A stretch of 64,000 nt of DNA from Bicyclus anynana (GCF_947172395.1 NC_069093.1:7723561-7787560), one strand, 5' to 3'; numbered from the stretch's first letter, positions 11,189 through 21,260 are shown. Notes: a model not told the origin generated them from the letters alone. Program-made: numbers and translations.

Positions 11189-12693
11189 ATGAACCCCGAA
11201 GAGGCGGGTCAGGCCGACTCTCCCTTTGCGCCACGGACATCGCTGGCCCGGACCCCTCCTTCGGGTTTTGCATCGGCGCGAAGCGAAGATGACAGTAAGT
11301 CAGACTTCTACACCCCGGCTGCTCACCAAAAGAGCCCGCGTGCCCACCATGCCCCATTACCAGCGCGGAAGACTGGCGTCAAGCGCCCTTTGACTTCTCC
11401 GGAAGAGCGAGGGCGGGCACCGGACGCTGTTCGTCTGTGTCGCCCGGCCCGTACCGTGACGCCACCACATCCTGCTGCAGCGCCTGCGTCGCCGCGGACC
11501 CATGTCCACCCCACCCCTTGCGGGCCTGCATGTGGGTCACCCCAGGGAACGACCGGACCCAGAAACCACAGAACCCGAGACGGAAGATGATGACGCCCCT
11601 TCTAACTCGCTGGCTTCGGCCAGCAAGACGAAGCTGCTTGACCGGGTGCACAATCAGTTAGAGCAGGTGATGGCCGCTGTAACCGGCCCTACTTCAAGGC
11701 TAAACAAGGAGGCAACAAACACAATTGCTAGCAGCACTCAGGAAATCCTCGCGGTGGTTGCTGCGCTCACCCTGCGCTTGCGAAATGGAAACACAGCTTC
11801 TGCAGGCTAAACTGAGGGAGACTCAACATAAAGTTAAATCAGGGGCACCCGCTGCAGACGCTCCCCTGACAGCACCAGTCTCGTATTCCTCGGCCCTACG
11901 ATTGGGCAGGAAGGCTGAACCGGTCCCCATCCGACAGGGTGGACCTGTCCTGGCATTTTACCCGGCCGGAGACCAAACAGGGAAGATCAAGACTGCGGAA
12001 GAAACCAAGGCCGAGCTTAAGAGGTCAATTAAACCAGCGGAGATAAATGTCCAGGTGGCAAGGGTCCGCAAGGTGGGAAACGCAGGGGTGGTCGTCCAGA
12101 CCACTTCACCCTTGGCGGCCGACAGGCTGCGGAACGCAGTCCCACCCACGCTGCGTGTCACGGAACCCACAAGGAGGTCGCCTAGAATCTGCCTAAGAGA
12201 CCTCGACGGGGATCCAGCAGAGAACGACGTCCTCGCGGCCATATATGATCAGAATCTGCGGGCCTCTTCAGAATGGTCCCATGAGAGGGTCGCTAAGGAA
12301 GGGAAAGTCTATAAGCGCCGAGGGCGCAGAGCTGGATCCACCACCGTCATCATAGAGTGCTCGCCCGCCTTGCGTGATGCCCTGGTTAACAAAGGCCACC
12401 TGTATATCGGGTGGCAGTCGGTGGAAGCCCTGGACCACGTCCAGGTGACATGCTGCAACAAGTGTCAGCAATACGGCCACCCGGAAAAATACTGCAGGGC
12501 CACAGCGGCGACCTGCGGCAAGTGCGGTGCCACTGGGCACCAGAAAGCAGAATGTCAGGCGCCTACAGCCCAGTGCGCGACTTGCCACAAGTTTGGCCGT
12601 ACGGACGCCGCCACCCACACTACGGCGTCAAGATCATGTCCAGCGCGCCGCTACGCCAAGGAAAGGGCCGTCGCAAGCACTAATTATGGCTGA
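11189..12693 (+). pseudogene. R1-clade LINE, copy b: ORF1 (gag) with three zinc knuckles
   Basis: The start is ATG 11189 (MNPEEAGQ). The reading frame changes near 11500 and again near 11780, so the protein is broken twice, but the 3' part (about 11790-12693) is continuous. It carries RVRKVGNAGVVVQTTS, then CCNKCQQYGHPEKYC, CGKCGATGHQKAEC and CATCHKFGRT, three Cys/His knuckles as in R1/TRAS-type gag. The stop TGA at 12691 overlaps the ORF2 start. Confidence 0.75.
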
Positions 12694-13606
12694 GCTCAGG
12701 ATTGGGCAACTCAACCTAAACGGCACAAGACTTGCCACTCAAGAATTGCCGGCCATTGCCAGAGAGCAGCGCCTGGATGTTGTTCTTGTACAAGAACAAT
12801 ACTCCCAGGCGCAGCCAGACCTAACCTTAATACAAAGCGAGAGCTCGGCCATGGCGGCTGTATATGTATCATCGCGGCGGTTTAGTGTGGCGGCCTTGCC
12901 GCACTTGTCCAATAAACACTGCGCAGTCGCCGCTGTGCGGGTGGGTAACTGGGAGTGTGCGGTTGTCTCCGCATACTTCCAGTACTCACACCCCATAGAT
13001 GGACACCTTTGCCACTTGGAGAGAGTTCTGGATAGCCTGCAAGCAGCAGAAGAAGGGCGACGGTTCATTGTCGGGGCAGACGTCAATGCCCACTCGCCGC
13101 TATGGCATAGCCCACGACGGCATCTAGTGGGGAGGGGCGCCGAAGCGGAGCATCGCCGCAAGTCAATGGAGGAGATGATTGGGTCCCGTAGCATGATTGT
13201 GAACAACAGGGAAAACCAACCCTTCACATATAGCGGTCCAAATGGCGAGTCAATGATGAGATGAGACAATGATGTTACCCTCATCACAAGAAGTGCTCAC
13301 GTAAATGACTGGCAGGTGCATGTGGGCGTGTCGTCGAGCGACCACCGTCTCATCACATATACACTGACACCACTGCGCTCACGAGTCGAAGAGTGCGCTG
13401 AGCCGATGGTGGGTGAGCCGCCGAGGTTTCGGGTAAGTGGGGTGGACTGGCCTCGTTTTCTCGCGACGGTTGGCGCCCGCATGGGTTATCTACCGTCCCA
13501 TAGACCAGCGTCGGTTCTAGCAAGTGCCTTCACTGAGATAGTTGTGCGCTCGACGCACGAGTGTCTCCATTCATGCGCGAAGAAAACCACCACCAGAGAA
13601 AATTAA
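12686..13606 (+). pseudogene. R1-clade LINE, copy b: ORF2 apurinic-type endonuclease
   Basis: ATG 12686 overlaps the ORF1 stop (ATGGCTGA). The product is an EEP-type endonuclease: N-terminal LRIGQLNLN, VVLVQEQ, then GADVNAHSPLW, and SSSDHRLI (the catalytic SDH motif) near 13335. The frame stops at 13262 after a small insertion compared with the fragment at 14649-15150. Homology resumes in another frame until about 13606, where the sequence jumps back to gag. No RT core follows. Confidence 0.75.
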
Positions 13607-14013
13607 GGCTCAGGCACCAGAGAAAATTAAGGCTCAGGCCAAATTCTACAAAAGGCGCGGCCGTGAGGGCACTACGAACGTCGTAGTAGAGTGTTCGCCG
13701 GCACTTAGAGAACGTCGTAGTAGAGTGTTCGCCGGCGCTGCTGAAGAAAGAGCGATTGTAAATCGGCTGGCAGGCAGTGGAAGTGGTGGACTACCTACAG
13801 GTTACCTGTTGCGCCAAGTGCCAGATGTACGGGCACCCCGAAAAATATTGCAGAGCGAAGGAGGACACCTGCGGCAGGTGCGGCCTCACCGGGCACAGAA
13901 AGGAAGCTTGTAAGGCCGAGACGACAAGATGCGCCACTTGCCACAGATTTGGCCGTGATGGCGCTGGCCTCCACCCCACCGCGTCAAGAGACTGCCCGGC
14001 AAGGAACTACTAA
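13607..14013 (+). pseudogene. R1-clade gag fragment with zinc knuckles
   Basis: This resumes gag with FYKRRGREGTTNVVVECSPAL, then the knuckles CCAKCQMYGHPEKYC, CGRCGLTGHRKEAC and CATCHRFGR, ending at a stop at 14011-14013. Two local direct duplications (about 24 and 32 bp) lie at 13592-13640 and 13676-13738 and break the frame. Confidence 0.7.
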
Positions 14014-14272
14014 ATATCTAAACGGCGTGGAATTGGCCAAGAGCGAGCTTCCGTCGCTCGCCCGGGAGCTGGGGCTGAACGTTGTTCTTGTCCAAGAACA
14101 GCACTCTCAGCCCCTCCCCGATCTCCTCCAGCACGGAGAATCAGCGATGGCCGGCATCCTAGTGGTCGCCTCAGACGTGGCTGTGGTGGTCCTCGACCAC
14201 CTATCCACCAGGCATTGCACTGTCGCCGCGGTGAGGAGGGGAGCCCTGGAAGTCCTACTTTCAGTACAGTGA
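14014..14272 (+). pseudogene. R1-clade endonuclease N-terminal fragment
   Basis: The frame LPSLARELGLNVVLVQEQ...AVRRGALE corresponds to the first third of the ORF2 endonuclease, lacking its first residues. It ends in a join to the RT C-terminus at about 14270. Confidence 0.65.
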
Positions 14273-14643
14273 GGAGATCGACGAAGCGTCTGCGTGACAT
14301 GTGCCTCAGCGAGTCTGGTGACTGTGCGTGTGGGCTGGCGGAGGAAGACCTCCACCACGTCCTGTGGGAATGTGCTGAGTACGAGGACCTCCGGAGTGCA
14401 ATGTTGGAAGGGATCGTGAGAGAAGAGGCGGGACCGGTGTACTACCGGGATCTCGTTAGCTCGGCGGTCAACTTCGGCAAGCTACGGGAGTTCGCGCATC
14501 GGTGGCACGCGAGGCGGAGCGCTCTGGACCGTGGACCACAATGAGTCGAAGGTGATGCAGAATCAGGCGTGGACCGCGGCGGGCATGGGGATCTCAACGT
14601 CGTATGTCGTCCAGCCCCAGAAGGGGGAGAGTGAAGAAAAAGG
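14273..14643 (+). pseudogene. R1-clade RT C-terminal fragment and 3' UTR
   Basis: KRLRDMCLSESGDCACGLAEE...HHVLWECAEYED matches 9950-10125 almost base for base. It continues in frame to a stop at 14542-14544 (RSALDRGPQ), showing the true C-terminus. The following ~95 bp equal the 3' UTR at 10204-10300. Confidence 0.7.
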
Positions 14644-14648
14644 GAAAT

Positions 14649-15150
14649 ATGGCGGGCATTTATGTATCGTCGCGGCGCATTAGTGTGGCGGCCTTGCCGC
14701 ACTTATCAGACAGCCACTGCGCAGTTGCGGCTGTACGAGTGGGTAACTGGGAGTGTGTGGTAGTATCCGCATACTTCCAGTACTCGCACCCCATTGACGG
14801 CCACCTATGCCACCTCGAGGAGGTCCTGGACAACCTCCAAGCAGCAGGCATCGTCGGGGCAGACGTTAATACACACTCGCCGCGCTGGCACAGCCCCCGA
14901 CGGCACTTAGTTGGTAGAGGCGCCGAGGCGGAGCATCGCAGAAAAAGTATGGAAGAGATGATCGGGTCCCGCGGCCTCACCGTAAACAACAAAGAGGGAC
15001 AACCATTTACGTATAGCGGCCCGAACAGTGTGTCGAACATCGATGTCACCCTCACCACAGGAAGCGCACATATTAATACTTGGCGAGTGCACGTTGGTGT
15101 TTCATCAAGCGACCACCGCCTCACAACATACACACTGACACCAATGCGAT
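14649..15150 (+). pseudogene. R1-clade endonuclease middle and C-terminal fragment
   Basis: The frame runs from AGIYVSSRRISVAALPHL through GADVNTHSPRW to VGVSSSDHRLTTYTLTP, covering the catalytic GADVN and SDH motifs. It is intact across the place where copy b has its stop. It joins directly to the 3' UTR of the previous piece at the left and to gag at the right (about 15150). Confidence 0.7.
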
Positions 15151-15757
15151 CGTGCAAACGACCTCCAAGGAGTCTGCCGTCCGTCTACGCAGCGCGGCCC
15201 TTCAAACCCTACGTGTCAGTGAGCCAAAGCGTAACCAGCCAAGGCTCTGCATCAGGGGCGTCGACGGTGACCCTTCTCCGGAAAGCGTAATTGAGGCCAT
15301 ACATGACATATGGCGCCTATTCATAGGCTGGCAAGCGGTTGAGGTACTTCTGTCGCTCGCGCGGGAGCTGGGGCTGGACGTTGTTCTTATCCAAGAACAG
15401 CACTCTCAGCCCCTCCTCGGCCTCATCCAGCACGGTGAATCCGCTATGGCCGGCATTATAGTAGTAGCGTCGGATTTGGCAGTGGTGGCTCTTGACCACC
15501 TGTCCACTAGCCACTGCACGGTCGCCTTGCTGAAAAGGGGTGCCCTGGAAGAGGCGCTAATATCGAGCTACTTCCAGTATTGTGAATCGATAGACGGGTA
15601 CTTGGCGCACGTTGAGAAGGTGCTGGACTCCCTAGGGCGTGGAGTCCCTATCATCTTTGGCGGGGATGTCAACGCGCACTCTCCATGGTGGTACAGCCAG
15701 CCCCAGGCAGAGGTCCGGAGGTCGAACACCGCAGAAGGTCCGTTGAAGAATGTGTAA
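15151..15757 (+). pseudogene. R1-clade gag-endonuclease fused fragment
   Basis: One frame joins gag (IVQTTSKESAVRLRS...GVDGDPSPES, then LFIGWQAVEV) directly to the endonuclease (LARELGLDVVLIQEQ... FGGDVNAHSPWW), skipping the zinc knuckles and the ORF1/ORF2 junction. It ends at a stop at 15755-15757 where GC content drops to host level. Confidence 0.7.
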
Positions 15758-15925
15758 ATCTTTTGTAGTCACGTAAATTTTTTGATAATATGCTTTTTGA
15801 TTGCAGCTTAGTATCAAGTTTGTTAATTGCCAGTGTTTAAGTTGTTAAGATGACGCAATAATCAACGATATTCATATAATCCTATTTTTATGGTTTGGGT
15901 TAAGTGTGCGCAGAGGCCTGTCGTG

Positions 15926-15949
15926 TAAGTGTGCGCATGCGCACACTTA
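15926..15949. promoter_or_regulatory. 24-bp perfect palindrome with NRF-1/EWG-like core
   Basis: The palindrome is perfect over 24 bp and its centre is TGCGCATGCGCA, the known NRF-1 (insect EWG) consensus. A half copy (TAAGTGTGCGCA) precedes it at 15901-15912. It lies about 200 bp before the hAT-like ATG at 16150. Binding is inferred from the motif only. Confidence 0.4.
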
Positions 15950-16149
15950 TCCCGTTTGCATTTTTTTGTACATGTGGTGCTATGTTTTGTTTCAGCGTAC
16001 AAATTTAAAGTGACAAACACCAGTTCAGCCCCCACTGTCACCAATTCAGCATTTTCAACTAGCAAAGAATTCATACTATTGTCGTCTATACAAGCTCTAC
16101 CGAAATTTTTAAATTAAATATCGTAAGTAAATCTCTACAGTCAACAAAC

Positions 16150-16326
16150 ATGGATCTTGGTAAATGCACAGAAATGTTGAAAAAATGCTGCAATTTCTTG
16201 GAAGACTACAGAAATACAGGCTTTAAAAGCGCTATTTTAACTGCGAAGGAGTTGGCCGAAGAACTAGAAATTGAACCTGTGTTTCGAGCTACAACAAGAA
16301 TTCGACGTATTCACACGACACTATAA
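16150..16326 (+). pseudogene. hAT/ZMYM1-like transposase, N-terminal remnant
   Basis: ATG 16150 opens a 58-codon frame MDLGKCTEMLKKCC... with a KELAEELEIEP stretch, resembling ZMYM1-like hAT transposases upstream of the catalytic domain. It is cut off at RIRRIHTTL by the first rearranged segment. The middle of the transposase is missing. Confidence 0.55.
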
Positions 16327-16876
16327 CTTCTCCAGAAAAAAAAAATTGAGGTTGAATTTTTCAACTGTCTTTTGTACACTACATTAATTTCAGTTAATGA
16401 AAGGTTCGAACAACTAAATGAGTACTCAGAAGTTTGGTCTTTTTTGTACAATATTAAACAGGTTCCAGAAAAGACAGTTGAAAAATTCAACCTCAATTTT
16501 TTTTTGACTAAGCGTCAAGCTGGTGAAATTGCACGCGATGACACTATAACTTCTCCAGAAAAAAAAAATTGAGGTTTAATTTTTCAACTGTCTTTTCTGG
16601 AACCTGTTTAATATTGTACAAAAAAGACCAAACTTCTGAGTACTCAATTTCACTCGCGTACAATTTCACCAGCTTGACTAAGCGTCAAGCTGGTGAAATT
16701 GCACGCGATGACACTATAACTTCTCCAGAAAAAAAAAATTGAGGTTGAATTTTTCAACTGTCTTTTCTGGAACCTGTTTAATATTGTACAAAAAAGACCA
16801 AACTTCTGAGTACAACTAAATGAGTACTCAGAAGTTTGGTCTTTTTTGTACAATATTAAACAGGTTCCAGAAAAAC
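16316..16876. repeat. Nested fold-back inverted repeats inside the hAT remnant
   Basis: A segment of about 85 bp (16420-16505, from GAGTACTCAGAAG to the T-run) recurs inverted at about 16560-16646 and 16730-16814, and again forward at 16819-16876. A second segment (16505-16562, TGACTAAGCGTCAAGC...) recurs forward at 16675-16732, next to a short inverted copy. The result is a chain of long hairpins with almost identical arms. Confidence 0.75.
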
Positions 16877-17172
16877 CCGATCTTGTCAAGCTCTGTAGTG
16901 ATCTCCAATTAAAATTAACTGTAGACTCTAAATCAGATATAGATGGTTGTATGTTGTGTGATGAACTTTTAAGTCCAAATGTATCGATTGCATTGCGAAT
17001 ATTAATGACTATACCTATAACGGTTGCTAGTGGGGAGCGGAGTTTTTCAAAACTGAAGCTGATAAAAACCTATCTTCGATTAACAATACCTCAATCTAGA
17101 TTGACAAACTTAGCTACTTTGTCAACTGAAAACGAAATTGCTGAAAACATCGACTTTGACATCCATATATAA
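16877..17172 (+). pseudogene. hAT transposase C-terminal dimerisation domain remnant
   Basis: The frame ending at 17172 encodes LRILMTIPITVASGERSFSK, then LKTYLR-like and LATLSTENEIA, the hallmark of the hAT family dimerisation domain (SxxCERSFS-type motif). It is joined to fold-back repeats at its left. Non-functional because the catalytic middle is missing. Confidence 0.75.
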
Positions 17173-17587
17173 AAGAGTTCGCTGATAAAAAGGCCAGAAA
17201 AGTAAAATTTTATTAGTTTTTTTTTTCAGTAAACGGTTATTTTTTGTAATAAATAATTATTTCTTTTTATAAATGGTTATTTCATTATATGCTTTCCCTT
17301 TTTTCGTATGGGTTTGAATTGCAGTTGGAGGGCACTGGTAGTGTTAAAACCGACACTGCCTAAGCGTGGTCGGATTTGCACTTTTTTTATTTTTTATTTT
17401 TTCATAACTTCAAACGTTTTCCGCACGTGCTCAATTGTCGTTACGACTGGTGCGATATTAAAAGAGTGCAGCAGACGTATTACTATACTTTGAAAAAGAT
17501 GATTTTTTATATCCCTTAATTTTTTCCTATATAATTATTTAATGTATATAATATAATTATTTTGATCACTTTATTTTTTTCAATATA
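17173..17587. other. AT-rich spacer after the hAT remnant
   Basis: T-rich sequence with no recognised gene. It may include the hAT 3' end, but no terminal inverted repeat could be paired. Confidence 0.35.
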
Positions 17588-18160
17588 GTCGAAAATTATG
17601 AAATTCAAACTAGCGTATTCTGAGAGCGTGGTTATACATAACTTTCAATGCCAAACCATATTCAAAGACTCTTTTTGCTCTAGGTGAGTTCGAAATTTTT
17701 TCGGTACAAAGTCGAAGTAGTTGAAAAGTCGAAAATTATGAAATTCAAACTAGCGTATTCTGAGAGAGCGGTTATGGATAACTTTCAATACCAAACCATA
17801 TTCAAAGACTCTTTTTGCTATACGTGAGTTCGAATTTTTTTCGGTACAAAGTCGAAAATTATGAAATTCAAACTAGCGTATTCTGAGAGCGCGGTCATAC
17901 ATAACTTTCAATGCCAAACCATATTCAAAGACTCTTTTTGCTCTAGGTGAGTTCGAAATTTATTCGGTACAAAGTCGAAGTAGTTGAAAAGTCGAAAATT
18001 ATGAAATTCAAACTAGCGTATTCTGAGAGCGCGGTTATACATAACTTTCAATGCCAAACCATATTCAAAGACTCTTTTTGCTCTAGGTGAGTTCGAAATT
18101 TTTTCGGTACAAAGTCGAAGTAGTTGAAAAGTCGAAAATTATGAAATTCAAACTAGCTTA
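17588..18160 (+). repeat. 140-bp tandem repeat, about four units plus a partial
   Basis: Units start with GTCGAAAATTATG at 17588, 17728, 17851, 17991 and 18131. The period is 140 bp, except one unit of 123 bp that lacks a 17-bp piece (TAGTTGAAAA region). Units are more than 95% alike by eye. The last is cut after AAACTAGC by the neighbouring LINE fragment. Confidence 0.85.
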
Positions 18161-19099
18161 TATATATAAACATGATAGATTAACGACGTTCGGGACCCTC
18201 GTCACGCGAGTTCAACTTGCACTTGTCCGGTTTTTTTGGAAAGAAACAACTTACTGCCGGCAGTTCAATCTGGATTTAGGAAGGGTCATGGAACTAAAAC
18301 TGCAATAACAACAGTAACGGATGATATCCTATCAGCGTCAGATAAAGGAGAAGGTACCGCTCTTGTACTGCTGGATTTCTCTAGGGCATTTGACTGTATA
18401 GATGTTGCTCATGTTAGCTAAATTGCAGTACGATGAAAGTGACTTAAATACTTGTACTTGGTTTGGATCTTTCCTAAAAAATAGGAAACAATTTGTGACT
18501 ATTGGATAACAACAGCAAAAGTCCCCAAGTGTCTCAGGGTGAGCAATGTTCCGCGTGATACACCACAAGGCTCGATTGCTCAATTGCTCTTTGAAATTTA
18601 CACTGCAGACATACTGCTTAGCATAGAATCTTGCAAGGCACATCTTTATGCCGATGATACCAAGATATACTTTCATTTCGATCCCAAAACAACCAAAGAA
18701 GCGATAGAGGTAGTTAAACGAGATTTGAAATCCATAGCGATATGGGCCGAAAGCAACTCTCTCGTCCTTAATGCGAAAAAAACTAAATATATGATACTGG
18801 GTAGCAAGCACCAGACTGCAAGTATAATTGGAAGAAATCTTTAAAGATTAAATTTGCTTTTTATGAGTTAAAGGCGCGACGTTTTATTACGGAAAGAGTC
18901 CGAAACACTCTTGCAGAATCACTTATTCTATCACCATTTAATTACTGTGACACTATTTACGGACCTCGTCTTTTGATAGAGACTGAAAACGATGTACAGC
19001 GCCTTTAAAATGCATGCACTAGGTTTTGTTATAATATCCCAAAAAGAAGCCATATTACACGGATACTAAATAAACACAAAACTATGAATATGAAGTCAA

Positions 19100-19145
19100 G
19101 TAGAAGTTTGCACTTGTTATAGCAATAACAAGTGCAAACTTCTAC
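19100..19145. repeat. Fold-back palindrome, 21-bp arms
   Basis: Arms 19100-19120 and 19125-19145 are perfect inverted copies with a 4-bp loop. It lies inside the dead LINE, where normal RT sequence would be expected. Confidence 0.8.
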
Positions 19146-19214
19146 GTGACGGAGAATTTCACAAGGTAACCGACCCATCTACCTGTGTGAGCGGCTGCTC
19201 TTGCGGAAGGATCG

Positions 19215-19282
19215 AGGCGTGACGCGGGTGATCAACCAAAGCAAACTGTTGTTTGCTTTGGTTGATCACCCGCGTCACGCCT
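19215..19282. repeat. Fold-back palindrome, 32-bp arms
   Basis: Arms 19215-19246 and 19251-19282 are perfect inverted copies with a 4-bp loop TGTT. It interrupts the C-terminal LINE sequence. Confidence 0.85.
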
Positions 19283-19482
19283 AGTTATAGAAATGCAGCG
19301 TTTAGGGGATGCTTTCGATTCGCTGCGGCTAAGGTTTGGAATGATCTACCACCTCCAATATTGTTAGCGAAGCTACTTTCCAATACAAAATGAGAAATTT
19401 TTGCATTAATCCTCAAATAGAGGCAGCAGACAACAAATAGATTTGTTTATAACAATATATATTTGTTTTAAAAAAAAAAAAA

Positions 19483-19652
19483 AGGAATATTTGCTATATT
19501 TTATATAATATGACCAATATTCGCATTCCCCTCCAACTAGTCAGGAAAGACTGTACGAGGAGTGGGTACGACAATAGACCAACAGGGTGAAGATTGAACC
19601 ACCACCCCTCGGTGATGAGTCCAACCGCTCTTACCGTTGAGCTATTGAGGTT
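19483..19652 (-). mobile_element. tRNA-derived SINE, family C
   Basis: On the minus strand CCTCAATAGCTCAACGG begins a tRNA-like head, followed by the same body (GAGGGGTGG, CCAACTAGT) as the + strand copy at 25208-25385. Confidence 0.65.
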
Positions 19653-19705
19653 TTATATGAGGAAGATTCCACAAAATTATATAAATACGACTAACTTATA
19701 TATAA

Positions 19706-19742
19706 AAAAAACCAGATAGGTCGACTATCTGGTTTTTTTTTT
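19706..19742. repeat. A/T-flanked hairpin
   Basis: AAAACCAGATAG and CTATCTGGTTTT pair around GTCGAC, with poly-A and poly-T extensions. It resembles a bacterial terminator in form only; in this eukaryotic context it is just a palindrome. Confidence 0.5.
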
Positions 19743-19813
19743 ATGTTTTTATACATATAATCATAATAATTAGTTTCTCGTAAAATTAGATATGTGTATA
19801 TGTGTATAGATAT

Positions 19814-20031
19814 TGTCGCAGGGCAACATCAGCGAGTTGAGCATGATAAAACAAATCAATTCAAGAATCAAACTTGCTTTTATTGAAATAAACTTTACAA
19901 CAATATGGGCTAAGGGTTTGCACCGCATGGCTGGTTAGAGAGAGCTTATGACAAGCTTACATAGATGACAGATCAGTGTTTCCATAAACAATTATAAACG
20001 AGTTGTAGACGCATAGACAATATTTCCAACA
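19814..20031 (-). mobile_element. Copia retrotransposon 3' LTR
   Basis: Read on the minus strand it starts TGTTGGAAATATTG and ends CGACA, so it has TG...CA ends. It is preceded by a polypurine tract (AAGAAGGAG) and contains AATAAA. Its middle matches 24655-24760 (GCACCGCATGGCTGG block), the remnant of the other LTR. Confidence 0.65.
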
Positions 20032-20084
20032 CTCCTTCTTATACTTTTACAAACAAAACAAGTATCATAATTAATATGTCTTTA

Positions 20085-20239
20085 TCTATACTTATAATAA
20101 ATCTGTAGAGGTCTGTAGGAGGAGGTTAGGGGTAGGGTAGGGGTAGGGTTGAGTCCCTACTCATCCCCTGTATGGTAGGGTAGCTGTAGAGTGAGAGTAG
20201 GGTAGGGTAGTAGTAGGGTTTCATATGGACGTCCGCTAG
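20085..20239 (+). mobile_element. Short complete-ended Helitron
   Basis: It starts TCTATACTTATAATAAA, ends GGACGTCCGCTAG, and is flanked by A and T. The interior is a G-rich GGTAGGG array. It lies between the Copia 3' LTR and RNase H region. Confidence 0.75.
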
Positions 20240-20339
20240 TATACCTACTAATATAAAAGAAAATACGTGTATTTATCCTAGTAAATATGCAAACACATAC
20301 TACAAACTATGACATCAGATGTGAAACCTTCGATATTAA

Positions 20340-21101
20340 CCTAAACTGACACTATTTGATTTCTTTGAGATTTATCTCTCTCACACAATTATAATGTTTA
20401 TTACAAAATAAAGGCTTTGTTAACACATCCGCTAACATTTTTTCTGTTGGTATAATAAATGTAAAGTATTTACATTTATTATACCTTTTTGTACAAGATC
20501 TTTTACAAAATGATAGTGCAAATCTATGTGTTTTGTTCATTTATATGAGTACTCCTTTACTAGCAGCAATTTCTGAGAACTAAGAAGTTCTGAACAAAAC
20601 ATATATCTTTACATACATCACTAACTGCCAAATACTCAGCCTTCATAATAGACAAGGCAATGCAACACTGTTTTCTAGATTCCCAGTTGAAAACGTTGCC
20701 ACCCAATTTAATGACTAAACTTGTGTAGGATTTACGATCACAGATCTTTAGCCCAATCTGCATCAGTAAAACATCTACACTTAAATTATTTACTTTAGAA
20801 TAACAAAGTCCATAATTTTTGGTACCTGCCAAATACCTTAGAACACTTTTAGCAGCACGACAATGATCTATATCAAAACATGTAATGTATTGACTAAGTT
20901 AACTGCAAGCATATGATATATCAGGTGGAGTACAGACAGATAAATACATTAAAAATCTTAATAATTGTCTATAGCTATAAACATCATCTTTTAGACTTTG
21001 TTTATTCGATTTATCACCTCACAATCATCGTCAATGTCCTCTGCAGAATCTTCACTGGCAGCACTGGTTGGCTTAAAGTCACATCTGTAACCACATTATT
21101 A
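20340..21101 (-). pseudogene. Copia pol: end of RT and RNase H
   Basis: The minus strand encodes RYLAGTKNYGL, then a YTSLVIKLGGNVFNWESRKQ region, SIMKAEYLAVSD (RNase H) and TEKMLADVLTKPL, the Copia C-terminus. Just upstream, a DISYACS-like RT end is visible. The RT catalytic core is missing; stops and frameshifts are present. Confidence 0.75.
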
Positions 21102-21260
21102 TCTATACTAACATTATAAAGCTGAAGAGTTTGTTTGTTTGTTTGTTTGATTGAACGGCATTAATCTCAGGAACTACTAGTCTGATTTGAAAAATACTTT
21201 CAGTGATAGCCCATTTATCAAGTTTGTATGTTTGTTCCTCCTTTACAATGTGGCTACTGA
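21102..21260 (+). mobile_element. Helitron 5' fragment inside Copia pol
   Basis: It begins TCTATACTAACATTATAAAG after A and matches the Helitron at 53641-53826 (GCTGAAGAGTTTGTTTG), then decays. It lies where the Copia RT core should be. Confidence 0.6.

Larger units (their letters stand above)
18190..19440 (+). pseudogene. CR1/Jockey-group LINE reverse transcriptase, dead copy
   Basis: In several frames one can follow LLPAVQSGFRKGHGTKTA, LLDFSRAFDCID, a PQGSI-like motif, YADDTKIYF (catalytic YADD) and LAESLILSPFNYCDTIYG, then RCFRFAAAKVWNDLP-like C-terminal sequence. Frameshifts, stops and two fold-back insertions (19100-19145, 19215-19282) inactivate it. Confidence 0.7.

Noticed and set aside
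16846..17172. Intact hAT-derived host gene (domesticated)
   Set aside because: The catalytic middle is missing and the 5' side is rearranged fold-back sequence, so it is a remnant.
19706..19742. Hairpin with T-run resembling a rho-independent terminator
   Set aside because: The window is eukaryotic; no bacterial operon is present.
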